A stretch of DNA of 64,000 nucleotides from Ovis canadensis (taxonomy: Eukaryota > Chordata > Mammalia > Artiodactyla > Bovidae). The position numbers and the translations under genes were made by a program. A model generated the notes under the pieces. The model saw only the letters and a list, made by a program, of their open reading frames with translations, was not told the DNA's origin and did not search any database. The number at the start of each line of letters is the position of its first letter. Positions within the stretch are counted from its first letter, which is position 1. Shown piece by piece: positions 34,375 to 45,365 of this stretch. The stretch is from NCBI RefSeq assembly GCF_042477335.2, contig NC_091263.1, positions 17,519,501 to 17,583,500 of the forward strand, read 5' to 3'.

Positions 34375-35501
34375 CAATTTGAAAAGAAAATACAGAGAAA
34401 ATGTTGCAATCTGTTGCTTACATACAGAAAGAGGGGGGCAGAGGACTTGCCCCTTATTCTGATTTGCCATATGAGACCCCCAGAATTAGGAAACTGGATT
34501 GCAATGGGTGGCCTCCCATGTTTTTCCAGGTAGAAATTTGAGGCCCATAACAAGTGGCTTGCCCAAGCACAGAGCTGGCACTTGAAGACCCTCTAGTCTA
34601 AGACATGGCATTTGCTTCTAAAATTCAGAATCCTCAGTTTTCTCCACAAATAAAATGAAATTAATGATGCATTTCCCATCTGCTGAGCAGATAATCTGAG
34701 GATGAATGTGATGTAGCCCTGGTGTTTTCAAACGTAGACCTGCCATGGAACTCTCATCTCTACTAGAGTGAATATATTATCGTATTTTCGTCTGCCCTCA
34801 AGTTAAAGCAGGTTGGTTTCCTGCTCAAATCCCTACAGCTTTCTCTTTGACTTAGAATCTACGTGTCCCGGTCTCTCTGTCTTCACATCTGGATCTTAGT
34901 TCCTGCAGGAGGAGGCACCCTGGACTGTGTGTTTCTCACTCATGTTGGGGAGAGCTGTTCACTCCTGGGCGCACTCTGTTCCAGCACCAGGCCGGGCACA
35001 CAGTGGGTACCCAGCGAATAGCCGTCTGTGACTCCTGACTGGGCGTGTCCATTCAGCGCATCAAGCCCTTCCTTAGATGCTGGGATTGCAAAACTGAAAG
35101 AGAGAAAGCCATAGCTGCACGGAGGCAACATACCTGCCCCCAGCCCCTGATGCTCCGAGGAGCTGAGTGTCAGCAGAGAGGCGAGAACAGGACCCTCCGT
35201 GACAGGCTGCGTGGAGCGGAGTCTCGGAGAAGCAGCAATGCGGGAGATGTAGGAAGGATGTCCACTGTCAGAAGGGCTGAGAAAGGGTCAGAAACTCCGC
35301 ACAGGATCTGCGGAGGCATAGCTAGAGGTGTGTTTCTCATGGAGGCCCGAGATGGCAGCGGAAAGTTGGGATGCCCTCTGGTTAAGAGTGAGTTGAGAGT
35401 GCATGCTTGACCCTGTCTCCCTCCCCGAGGCGGGAATTTAATGGATCCATACATTAGAAGGAATCGAGGAGACAGAATTAACTCCAGTTTATTGCTTGAC
35501 A
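34375..35501. other. No gene seen
   Basis: Unique sequence. Fragments resembling MIR occur at about 34,540-34,700 (caagtggcttgcccaagcac, tcctcagttttctccacaaa) but are too decayed for firm limits. The 121-codon frame at 35,045-35,410 is also open on the minus strand and has no recognisable domain. Confidence 0.4.
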
Positions 35502-35668
35502 AGGGCTTCCTTGGTGGCTCAGACGGTAAAGAATCTGCTTGCAGTGTGGGAGGCCTGGATTTGATCCCTGGGTCGGAAAGAATCCCTCTGGAGAAGGGAA
35601 CAGCTACCACTCCAGTATTCTGGCCTGGAGAATTCCATGGACTCGGACATGACTGAGCAACTTTCACT
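35502..35668 (+). mobile_element. Bov-tA SINE with internal deletion
   Basis: It starts at 'gggcttccttggtggctcag', with a tRNA-like region and 'ttgatccctgggtcggaaag'. After 'gaattccatggactcggaca' it jumps directly to the end of the BovB-like half, lacking about 45 bases found in full copies. Confidence 0.87.
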
Positions 35669-36434
35669 AAGGAGAGGACATTACATCGTGGCCTGAATAG
35701 AAGACATAGCGCAAGAGCTATTAATAATAAATGGAATTTATTTTGGAACAGAGTAGCCTTTCTTGGGAAGGAATAGGTAGAGGCTTCCCCCAGCACAGTC
35801 CCCAGCCCCCCAGCCTCAGCTCTCAGGTCCGTCCCCTCCTGCCCCGCCCCCTGGCCTTACTGTCTGCACCCTTTGTGGCCCTCTGTGCCCTGGTGCTCGG
35901 GGACTGGGCACTGCTGGCATGCACAGGTGGTGGCCTGTGCTCACGGAGGAGGTGCTTTTACTGAGATACCCTTCCTTTTCTCCTGGTGCAGTTTCGGCGC
36001 AGTTAAATCGGTGGGAAGGGGGTCCGTCTTCTTAGAGTAGGACGTTGTCTTATGCATTTTTAAAGGTTTCTTGAGCCGAGGTAGAAACATTCCTGAGGGC
36101 ATGGTGGGTGCAGCCACTCTACCGGCTCCTTTTTCACAAGTGAGGCCATTCCATACATCATTAAGATAACGTGTTGCCCTATCTGGGTGGAAGGAGACTG
36201 TGAGACACCGACCAGTGAGTGACCTGTTTTCCTGGTTTGCTCTCCCAGTAACTGAAGGCCCAGGTCATGTCCCTTCACCAAAACTGGTGGCAGGTCAGCC
36301 CACCCGTCCTTCCCAGGCTTGCATTCTCCCGCCCCAGGTCAGATCCCCTATATTTCACAATCTACTTTTTTTCCTAGAGAAATATGTATTTTTGTAATAT
36401 TTTTCTGAAAGTGATCTGGGTTTTGAACATTAGT
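35669..36434. other. No gene seen
   Basis: Unique sequence; a G+C-rich patch at 35,790-35,940 opens a short frame without any recognisable domain. Confidence 0.45.
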
Positions 36435-36706
36435 CTACTTTTGGGTGCCCTGGGTTTGCGTTGCGTGTAGGTTCCCCTAGTTGCCAGAGTCGGCTGTTCT
36501 CTGGTTGTGGTGTGCAGGCTTCTCTCGCCATGGAACGCAGTCTCTAGAGCATGCGCGCTTCAGTAGTTGCAGCTCATGGGCTCAGTAGCTGTGGTGCATG
36601 AGCTCAGTTGCCACGCAGCCTGTGGAATCTTCCTGGCCCAGCGATCAAACCCATGTCCCTTGCATCGGCAGGCAGATTCTTAACCGCTGGACCAGCAGAG
36701 AAGTCT
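36435..36706 (-). mobile_element. CHR-type SINE, long copy
   Basis: The minus strand starts 'gacttctctgctggtccagc', passes 'ggttaagaatctgcctgccg' and the repeated 'agctcatgcaccacagctac' region, and reaches the 3' part with 'ctagggg'. It is close to full length. Confidence 0.88.
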
Positions 36707-36778
36707 TACCTTATAGACAGTAAAATTCACCCTTTTAAAGTGTACAGCTCAATGAGTTTTGACACATTACATCTGTGA

Positions 36779-36990
36779 GGGGCTTCCCAGGTGGCACTAG
36801 TGGTAAAGAACCTACCTGCCAGTGCAGGAGACGCAAGAGACTTGGGTTTGATCCCGGGGTTGGGAAGAGCCCTTGGGGTGGGAAATGCAACCTACTCTAG
36901 TATTCTTGCCTAGAAAATTTCATAGACAGAGGAGTCTGGCAGGCTGTAGTCCATGGGGTCAGAAAGAGTCAGACGCGACTGAGCAACTGA
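36779..36990 (+). mobile_element. Bov-tA SINE inserted in L1
   Basis: A full-length Bov-tA from 'ggggcttcccaggtggcact' to 'cagacgcgactgagcaactg'. Its right half is duplicated at 37,089-37,187 across a CA-rich stretch. Confidence 0.92.
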
Positions 36991-36997
36991 GTGCGTA

Positions 36998-37302
36998 TGC
37001 CTGCATACACACACACACACACACACACACGCCCACCCACCCACCCACCCACTCTGGTATTCACACACACACACACACACACACACACCCACTCTAGTAT
37101 TCTTGCCTAGAAAATTTCATAGACAGAGGAGTCTGGCAGGTTGTAGTCCATGGGGTCAGAAAGAGTCAGACGCGACTGAGCAACTGCAACTGCATAAACG
37201 CACACACACAAACACTTATGAAGCCACACACAGACACACACACACCTATGAAGCCACACACACACACACCCACCCACACCCACACCCGTGAAGCCACCAA
37301 CC
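36998..37302. repeat. CA microsatellites with a duplicated SINE half
   Basis: CA runs lie at about 37,008-37,030, 37,064-37,088, 37,199-37,212 and 37,224-37,274, with CCCA tetranucleotide repeats at about 37,033-37,050. A second copy of the SINE right half sits at 37,089-37,187, and a short third remnant (cactctggtattc) at about 37,050-37,062. Three 'tgaagccac' words occur at 37,218-37,300. Confidence 0.92.
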
Positions 37303-38139
37303 CCAAACAGGATGTGGAAGGTTTTTGTTGCCCTCAAAGGGTTCCTGTGTGTCTCTCAACAGATAATTCCTTCACGCCACAACATTATGAAAATCATGAC
37401 ATTTTCTGTAATTTCACATGAAGTCAAATAGTGTGCAGTGTTTTCATCAGGCTTCTTTTGCTTCACAAAACGTATTTGACCGTCACTCACCTTCATGTGT
37501 ATCAGGGGTTGCTTTTGCTTACCGGGTCTTATTTTGTTGTATGGATGTATATTGTTTATCCATTCACTTGTTGGTGGATATTTGGGTTCTTTACAGAATT
37601 TTGGCCTTTATGAATAAAGCTCCTATAATTTTTTTTATGGGCCATTGATTTTCATTTCTCTTGCGTGAATTCCTGGGAGTGAGACTGCTGAGTCGTGCGT
37701 TAAGGGTGTTTATAGGAAGCTGCCAATCTCTTCTCACGCGCGTCTGTTCAAAGTGTGCTGAGACCGTGTGTCCCCACCGTCCGGTTGGGATGAATGAGAG
37801 TTCCAGTTGCTTCACATTACTGCCAGCACTTGCCTTTGTCATATCTTCAATCTCTGCCCTTTCAGTAGCTGTGTAATGACGTCTCGTTGTGGCCTTAGTG
37901 GGTATCTCTATTAACTGATGATGTTGAACAGCTACTGAGCCGATTTGTCATCTGTAGCTTTCTTTGGGGAAAAGTTTGTTCCAATCTTTGGCCTATTTTT
38001 TTAAAAAAGTAGGTTGTTTGTATTCTTATTATTGATACAATCTATTGTTTTCACATAGGTTTAGGCTTCAGAAACCCTGGTAGAAATCTGAGGAGCTTAC
38101 AAAGCAAGGGACATTTTTGAGTTTCTTGAGGGTTGTTGG

Positions 38140-38320
38140 TGAGCTAACATTTACTGGGCATTTATCCAGTGCCAGTCATGGAGGAGGGTGGGCTCACATC
38201 GGGTCATCTCATTCCAGACTCCATAGCAGTCCTGCGAAATAACTGTTATTAGCCCTGAGGTCGCACAGCTAGGACATGGCAGAGGAAGACCTTAAATTTA
38301 AGTCTACTGACTCAGTCGTT
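38140..38320 (-). mobile_element. MIR SINE
   Basis: The words 'tttactgggcatttatccag', 'gtcatctcattccagactcc' and 'gaggtcgcacagctaggaca' match the reverse complement of MIR. Confidence 0.7.
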
Positions 38321-38539
38321 CCACTTCACTGGGTGTGACTCCAGGCTTTCTCCGCAGTTTTCCGCTAGTTTGCCAGCCCTGTGGGCTTGCACTGCTCTAG
38401 ATGCTGTAATAGCAGCCCTCGGGTGAAATGACAGTCACCACTGACATGCAAATCAGGACGTTGAGTTGAGGGCAAAAGAGCTCCAGGCTTTCAGTCCTGA
38501 TAAGTCCTTTCACGTCTGCATCTCCATTGCTGGCCATGT

Positions 38540-38622
38540 ATGGCAGAAATGAAGCCCATATTGTAAAGCAGTTATCCATCAATTAAAAATAAATTTTTAA
38601 AAATAGTAAAAAAAAAAAAAAA
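38540..38622 (+). mobile_element. L1 LINE 3' terminal fragment
   Basis: The words 'atattgtaaagcagttatcc' and 'atcaattaaaaataaatttt', followed by an A-run at 38,609-38,622, are the end of a ruminant L1 with its poly-A tail. Confidence 0.7.
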
Positions 38623-40104
38623 GTCCTATTCACTTCATAAGGTGGAAGAATGAGTGTTCTCCAGAGATGTGGAAAGTTTGGGATATCCTCTACCTGTCAA
38701 GACCCAAGGATGCTCTGTCTCTGTCAGCTGTGGACACCCAGGGGGTAGGTAGGGCTAACCCCTGGGATATCAGAGCTTATTGCAAACCCCAGTTTTGTTT
38801 CTTGGGCAAACCCTGCCAAGGCTCTAGTTTGGATTCTCTTATTAGTAAGGATGATGGAGAAGCCCCCTTACCACACAGCTGAGTGTTGTGAGGATTGAAT
38901 CAACCAGAACAGACCAACTTGCAGGAAACCCTGGGTTCCAACTGAACTGGGATGGTTGGTCACCCCAGTTACACACGCCTTGCAGAGCATGCAGGTCCTG
39001 ACAGGCTCTTGGAGATGACTGTTGAAAGGGCCTTGGGACATCCTCTCCATGGGTATGAAAACGACTAATGGCATTTTGGAAGTAAGGAGGCCTGTGAAGG
39101 ATTCCAGGTCTCCACATGGGCTGAAACAATAGTTCAAAGCCAGGGTGTGGGTTTGAATTGGATGAACAGCATCACCTTTCTGAGTAAGTGGCTATAGAAC
39201 TTTTCAGGGCAGCTCCCCAAGGCCTCTAACCAGGAAGTCAATGTGCTTTGGAAAGTGAGCCCAGAGGTCTTCCTGGCTGGAGGACCGAAGGCTCTTTCCA
39301 GGTCTGCCTTCTCCAGCAGGAAAGAAAATCACCCCGACAAATGATTTCTAAAAAAACTGCGTGGTTGCAAGGGTTTGTGTCGCAAAGCATCAGACGTGGT
39401 GTTTCCCCAAAGGGCCTCAGTAGGAAGGGGCTGCCCTGCTTTGGAAGACCTGGGACTCAGGTGGTGTGCCCCCAGGCCTTGCCTCCGCCCTTCTAACTGA
39501 GCTCTCAGACACTCACGTTTTCTTTGTGCCTCGGGATCCCCAGCTGTGAGATGGGGATAAGAGTTTTACTTTTCTAAGAACTGTCTGAACTAGAAACTCC
39601 AATTTGACAGTACTGGGGCAAAACCTTTTGTAAACTCTTACACAAGTCTGAGTGTGAGTGTGGATGTGTGTCTCTGGTTTTGTGGGATAAATGAGTTTCC
39701 CCTGTGATTTTCTGGGAACCTATCTATTTAAAGAACTGAGCAAAAAGGTAATCCATTAGAGTCATAGGTGCTGGGAGTCGGGGTCCCGGGGAGTGTGTGG
39801 TCTTCCTCGGGGGGTGCCTCGGGGGGGCATCGGGTGCTCAGGTGACAGGGGTCCTTGGGGCTGGGTTCGGGCTGCAGTGTTCCTCTGGGACATCACCGAC
39901 TGACCCAGACAGCCTGTCTCCAGACCACTCTGCTTATTCTCTGGATGACGGTAGAGCTGACTGGCCAAGATGCTTCCTGCGGCCGCCTGTCCCCCCACCC
40001 CACCCTTCACTTGATTCCTGCTCCTCCTGCAAAGTTCAGCTCAAGGAAGTGCTCTCTTATTACTACCTGTCCTGTTGACCCCATCGGTCAGGTCCCTGCT
40101 GATA
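38623..40104. other. No gene seen
   Basis: Unique sequence. G-rich words occur at about 39,775-39,835 and a possible MIR remnant at about 39,520-39,570 (gcctcgggatccccagctgt). The frames on both strands at 39,762-40,124 overlap and have no recognisable domain. Confidence 0.45.
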
Positions 40105-40212
40105 GGGTATGGACATTCCTTTAGGAAAATTAAAAAAATATATTTATGGAAGTATAGTCGATTGACAATGTTGTGTTAATTCATTATGTGCAGCAGAGTG
40201 ACTCAGTTATAC

Positions 40213-40423
40213 CTGCTGTGCTTAGTCGCTCAGTTGTATCCAACTCTTTGTGACTCCGTGGACTGTAGCCCGCCAGGCTCCTCTGTCCATGGGATTCTTC
40301 AGGCAAGAATGCTGGAGTGGGCTACCATTCCCTTCTCCAGGAGATCTTCCCAACCCAGGGATTGAACCCAGGTCTTCTGCATTGCAGGTGGATTCTGTAC
40401 TGTCTGAGCCACCAGGTAAGCCC
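40213..40423 (-). mobile_element. Bov-tA SINE with 9-bp target duplication
   Basis: A complete minus-strand Bov-tA inserted in the L1 3' UTR. The host word cagttatac occurs at 40,204-40,212 and again at 40,424-40,432, directly flanking the SINE. Confidence 0.94.
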
Positions 40424-41049
40424 CAGTTATACATATATGTATATATATATATATTTTTTTTTCATAGTCTTCATATTTTTATTATGGCTCATCACAGGAT
40501 ATAAACCATGGTTGGTATACTGTATAGCATAGGGGTATAGTTCCCTGTGCTATACAGTAGGACCTTGTGTATCCGTTTTATATATAACAGTTTGCATCTG
40601 CCGATCCCACACTCCCAGCGCTCTCTCCCCCTGCCCGCCCCGTCTCCTGGCAGTCACAGTCCACTCTGTGTCTGCTTTGTAGACAGGTTCACCTGAGCTG
40701 TATTTTAAACTCCGCATTTAAGTGATATGGCACGGTTTTTGTCTTTCTCTGCCTGGCTTGCTTCACTCAGGATGGTGGTCTCTAGTTGTGTGCGTAGCTG
40801 CCAGGGGCGTCACTTCATTCCTTTTGCTGGCTGAGTATTATTCTATTGTGTAGGCTCCCGCGTCTTCTTTATCCGCTCGTCTGTCAGGCATTTCGTCTGC
40901 TTCCATGTCTTGGCTGTTTTGAATAGTGCTGTGAACATAGGAGGGCATATGTCTTTTCAAATTACAGTTTTGTCAGGATATATGCCCCGGAGTGGGATTG
41001 CTGGACCACATGGCAACTCTATTTTTAGTTTTTTGAGGAATTGCCATAC

Positions 41050-41139
41050 TGTTGGGTTGGCCAAAAAGTTCACTCAGGTTTTCCCGTAACATCTCATGAC
41101 AATCCTGAATGATTTTTTTTTTTTTTTGCCAATCCAGTA
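41050..41139. mobile_element. Mariner-type MITE nested in L1
   Basis: About 90 bases begin with gttgggttggccaaaaagtt and end with gccaatccagta. The ends are imperfect inverted copies of each other, as in the short mariner derivatives common in ruminant genomes. The L1 sequence is continuous on either side (catact before, ttttgga...ccatagtggct after). A T15 run lies inside the right arm. Confidence 0.8.
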
Positions 41140-41621
41140 TTTTGGATGTGCCAGTCCATAGTGGCTATGCCAGTCTGCCTTCCCACCAGTATGTAGGATG
41201 GGTCTCTTTACTCCACAAGCCCCTCCAGCTTTCATTATTTGTAGACTTTAAATGGTAGCCATTCTGACTGGTATGAGGTGGGACCTCATTGTAGTTTTGA
41301 TTTGTACTTCTAATAATTAGCAATGTTGATCAGACATTCTTAGTTGTATCATTAGCTATTTAATGTAAGCTATGGAGATAGATGAGGCCTGTCTTTTTCA
41401 TAGCTATTTCTCCAACCCTAACGTAGTACATTCCATAGTACACTTTCTGAATGATGTCAGCCTTGCCTTGGGAGCAGGCACTCAGTAATGGCTAGCTATG
41501 GTGGCTGGCAAGATGGAGCTGGTGTGGGCCTTGTCCTGGGCCGACAGCTTTTCTCCAGAAGCCTCCTCATTGTCCCCACCAGACACTCAGTCCTCAACAC
41601 AGCACCCTCGCCCTTATTTTC

Positions 41622-41828
41622 TAGACCTGCGTTATCCTATATGGCCGTCATTAGACTACATGTGGCTATTTCCATGTGAATGTAACTAGAATAAAAAATT
41701 CAGTTCTTTATCTGTTTAGCACACTTCAAATGCTCAAAAGCACTAAGTCTAATGGCTACACTGTTGGGCAGTGAAGACAGAGGACATTTCTGTCCTTGCA
41801 GGAAGATCTACTGAACAGCAGTGTGGTA
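41622..41828. mobile_element. MER3 hAT element
   Basis: The words 'ctacatgtggctatttccat', 'cacacttcaaatgctcaaaa' and, near the right end, 'ggaagatctactgaacagca' match the MER3 layout with decayed terminal inverted repeats. Confidence 0.65.
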
Positions 41829-42368
41829 GAGGATGACTGTGCCTCTTCTGGCCCAGCCTGTTTGACTGAAATCCCTCTGAAATGCTCTGAAAGCACTCTT
41901 TCAACAGGGATGCAGATTTTACGTACAACTTCCTGGGGTTTGCTTTAGGTTCTTGGTGAATTGCTTGCAAATTGTTTCTGAGCTACTTATATTGTTGTGT
42001 ATAGAGGCTGCTCAGAGCCAGATCTCATTCGAAACCTTTGGCTCACGGTTTACAATTTTTACTCAGGTGTTCCAGTAAATCTTGGTATTTGTCCCCGGCC
42101 ATTATAGAAAACAGTCTCTGGTATGTGGGTCTAAGAGATGGCTTTTCTATTACCCAGGTTCAGAGCCATTATTAGTGGGCAGTTGAACCACACTAACACT
42201 TCCTTTTTGCCATTTACTGATGACTGTTCTCACACTGTGGGGTTATTGCAGTGGTACTTGTCAGAATACACAGGCAGAGAAATCCAGTGTCATTACAGAG
42301 CTCCTGTGTGCAACAACCATTCAGGGAATAATCTCCAAATTATGTAATGGATTAAGAGTGCTAATCTT
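41829..42368. other. No gene seen
   Basis: Unique sequence without a supported gene or repeat. Confidence 0.45.
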
Positions 42369-42562
42369 TGCTTCCCTTGTGGCTCAGCTGGTAAAGAACC
42401 TGCCTGCAATGCGGGAGACCTGGGTTCGATCCCTGGGTTGGGAAGATCCCCTGGAGAAGGGAAAGGCTACCCACTCCAGTATTCTGGCCTGGAGAGTTCC
42501 ATGAACTGTATAGCTCATGGGGTCGCAAACAGCTGGACATAACTGAGTGACTTTCACTTCAC
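42369..42562 (+). mobile_element. Bov-tA SINE with intact B box
   Basis: It starts 'cttcccttgtggctcagctg', has a perfect pol III B box ggttcgatccc at 42,423-42,433, and ends 'gactttcacttcac'. It is well preserved. The word aagagtg occurs at 42,354-42,360 and again just after the element, a possible short target duplication. Confidence 0.92.
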
Positions 42563-43661
42563 AAGAGTGTGAAGTTCCAAAGTTACACCCTTACAGCGTC
42601 CTGTTCTTCTGTCTCACCCAGCAAAATTCCAAGTACATTTTGATTACCAGTGGCTTTAAGGATGGGCAGATAAGGAAAAGAGGACATGAATTTTGAAACT
42701 CGGATGAAGGCTACCTTTTTAGCTGCTTTTGCATTGCTGTTTCTTTTTTCATTCTTGAGTGAGAAAAGGGGTCTTTTTGAGGTTGGAGGAAGGACTGGGG
42801 AATTGTTTAAAGACTCAAACACGGGGCTTCTGTGCCTTTGTCTAGCACATCCCGGGAATATCAGCAGGAAGTGAGTTGGGAAGCGGCCTCAGAGAGGACT
42901 TGGTGCTTCAGCTTCTTGTGAGCTAGGATGACTATTTGAATGAGCCCTGGAAGTGATTTAGAACTCTTCTTTTTTTTAGAACTCTTCTTATTGACACATG
43001 CAGTTCGCTGGGAGGCCCCTGGGCTCCACAGTCAGAAGGTGGCAGAGCTAGAAGCAGGGTGAGGATGTGAGTGCTCCCCTCTGTCCAGAGGCCAGTGTGC
43101 GAGGACGTAGCTAAGAACAGAAGTGCAGGAAGAAAAAGGCACAGGTCAGTCAGTAATAACAGCACCTTTTTGGAATTTTTAGGTATTACTTAAGCAAGTA
43201 CTAAAATCACAGAGGTATAGGAGGATTGATACATTTGCCAAAAGTTCGGAGTTGTAGCCAAGGCAACGACAATTGCTTGTTAGCTGTTACCTTCTTCCTC
43301 CTGTTTGCACTGACGAAGGGAGACCAGCTCAATCCAGAGGTCTGAGCATTGAGAGGCTCACATCTTACCCCCAGCATGCTGAGGGTGCAAAGATGGGATC
43401 GTGGTGGCAGTGATGTCAACAGCTTCAAACCCCTTGGAACCTAACAAGGTGCACAAACGAGGGAAAATCCAGGCACGACTGGGTTTTCAGTGCCTGGAGC
43501 CTGCTTGCTGTAACCACGGAGACTTCTCGTGCACGCCACTCACAGGTATGTAGAATTGCCTGTGCGTTGCTCTAACAAAGGCCCTCAGCTCGGAGTCACA
43601 GCCTAAATGCTGGGCTGCCACCTGTCCACTTTTTCTCCTGTTTCCGTTTTCAGACAATTTT
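42563..43661. other. No gene seen
   Basis: Unique sequence. 'aactcttctt' occurs twice at about 42,961-42,988 around a T run, a small local duplication. No gene is supported. Confidence 0.45.
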
Positions 43662-43799
43662 GGGATTCCGAGAAACCCCCTCATTCGTGGCGTGGGCCTT
43701 GAATTCTGGGATTCCGAGAAACCCCCTCATTCGTGGCGTGGGCCTTGAATTCTGGGATTCCGAGAAACCCCCTCATTCATGGCGTGGGCCTTGAATTCT
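43662..43799. repeat. 46-bp tandem repeat, three units
   Basis: Units of exactly 46 bases start at 43,662, 43,708 and 43,754, each opening with gggattccgagaaacccc and closing with gggccttgaattct. Units 1 and 2 are identical and unit 3 differs at one position (cattcatgg for cattcgtgg). The near-identity indicates a recent expansion or an assembly effect. Confidence 0.97.
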
Positions 43800-44792
43800 A
43801 CAGGGAATGGTCTCTGCATCACTGCCAACATGTCAGATGTCACCTTGCTGGTGTGGATCCCTCTGGTGAGGAGGATAGAGGGAAAGAGAAAAGGAGCTTC
43901 CAGAGGGGAAAACGATCCTGAGGACCCAGCATCTCACAGCTGCTGTGATGTTTGAAAATATCTATGGGATTCTTATTTTGATGCATCAGTTTTCCTGTGG
44001 CCTGGAGTGGAGCTCTGTGTCTCTAAGGCATCGAATGTGGAGGCAACAGTGTACTGACCACACAGTTGCCTCTGTTGTTTGGTTGCGTTTTTCCCTTTTC
44101 ATTTTCTTTTCAGTTGTGTAAGAGACACTGCAAATTATCGAAAGGGCTAACCTTCTGGGCCAGACTAAGTGTCTGTTCAGTGCCAAGTAGGTAAAACAGA
44201 GTCGAACAGAAATGATGTTTCAGCTGAGGGTCACGGCGCTCTCTAAAAGACAGCCTGGCTTTCTGCTGATGATTCATCAGAAAAATGAGCCTGGTAATTG
44301 AATTGGGGATTTAAAAGGATCGTGAGGAGAACAGCCACATTGGCCTGTTGGCGCTGTCATAAGAAGCTCTGTTAATGTCAGTGTGCAAGGCACCCCTTCT
44401 CTGCAGTGGGCTCTCCAGCTAATATAGGCTGCTTAGTTTTGGCTCTGCTCAGTTACAAGAGACTGTTCCTCACTGCTGCGGAGTCAGGGCAGGCTGGGAA
44501 GACCCCGAGCTGAAAGAAGGTCTCTGTAGATGCCTGTGATGCCTTCTCCATGTTGATCAGACTTGGGAGGAAATCTGGGTGCTGCAGTGGAAGATGACAA
44601 CCAGAGAAACTAACTTGGAGGAATTTTATGAGCAAAGTGTTTTCCTTTTTAGCACAGTGAGGATGAAAACTGGAGAAGATATGTAGCCACTTTCTCTTAA
44701 GAGGGAACAGGTTTGCTGCTCACTGTATGGATAAGTTGGTTTGTATAGGTAAACCAAATCACCATCTTTTGGAAAGTTAAAGGTATAATCTT
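43800..44792. other. No gene seen
   Basis: Unique sequence without any supported gene or named repeat. Confidence 0.45.
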
Positions 44793-45146
44793 GGACTTTT
44801 CCCGGTGGTCCAGTGGTTAAGAATCTGCCAGTACAGGGGACATGGCTTCAATCCCTGGTCAGGGAAGATTCCACATGCCACTGGGGAACTAAGCTCACAG
44901 GCAGCAACAGCTGAAGCCTGTTCACCTAGAGCCCACGCTCCACAACAAGAGAAGCCGCCACAGAGAGCAGCTCAGGCGCCAAAGAGAGCAGCTCAGGCGC
45001 CACAGAGAGCAGCTCAGGCGCCACAGAGAGCAGCTCAGGCGCCACAATCCCCGCTCACCACAGCTGGAGAAGTCCGAGCCCAGCAATGAAGACCCAGCGT
45101 GGCCATCTATCAGTCAGTCACTCAATCATATAAGAATAAGAATAAA
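44793..45146 (+). mobile_element. CHR-type SINE with an internal 21-bp expansion
   Basis: It begins 'ggacttttcccggtggtcca', includes 'ggttaagaatctgccagtac' and 'ggtcagggaagattccacat', and carries the family's long middle region. Within that region four 21-base units (44,957-45,040) are arrayed in tandem, making the element longer than usual. It ends in an A-rich tail at about 45,146. Confidence 0.9.
44957..45040. repeat. 21-bp tandem repeat, four units, inside a SINE
   Basis: The unit cgccacagagagcagctcag plus g repeats four times, with a single substitution in unit 2 (cgccaaagag). Because 21 is a multiple of three it yields a periodic AAQAPQR peptide in one frame, which has no coding meaning here. 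Confidence 0.95.
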
Positions 45147-45167
45147 GGGCTAACCTTCTCTTAAGGA

Positions 45168-45365
45168 ATGATTCTCAAGCAGGGGCTGTTCTGTCTTCCC
45201 TTTGCCCCTGGAATATCCAGCAATACCTGCAGATATTTGTGGTTCTCAGCCAGGGATGGGATGGTCCTGGCATCTTGTGGGTAAAAGCCATGGAGCCTGC
45301 TGCATTTCCTATGACGCCCAGGCCTCCCACAGCTGACAATCATCAGACCTCAAGGGCAGAGGCGC
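45168..45365 (+). mobile_element. MER5A-like hAT element
   Basis: The opening 'gattctcaagcaggggctgt', the middle 'ctggaatatccagcaatacc' and 'catcttgtgggtaaaagcca', and the 'tgctgcatttcctatgacgc' block follow the known MER5A layout. Confidence 0.7.

Larger units (their letters stand above)
36707..38050 (-). mobile_element. Old L1 LINE (L1M type), interrupted by SINE and CA repeats
   Basis: The left part (36,715-36,778) contains 'cccttttaaagtgtacagct', a hallmark of L1M read on the minus strand. After the SINE and microsatellite block the L1 resumes at about 37,300 and shows 'tttgggttctttacagaatt', 'ttcctgggagtgagactgct' and 'ttcacattactgccagcact'. The element is broken by many indels. Confidence 0.75.
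40105..41360 (-). mobile_element. L1 LINE, 3' UTR and ORF2 end, with two nested insertions
   Basis: It begins with the reverse complement of the L1 3' end (agtatagtcgattgacaatg). It runs through 'tagttccctgtgctatacag' and 'tccgctcgtctgtcaggcat' into the decayed ORF2 C-terminal region (gatatatgccccggagtggg) and ends near 'caatgttgatcagacattct'. A Bov-tA SINE (40,213-40,423) and a mariner-type MITE (about 41,050-41,139) are inserted in it. The ORF2 remnant is full of stops. Confidence 0.88.
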
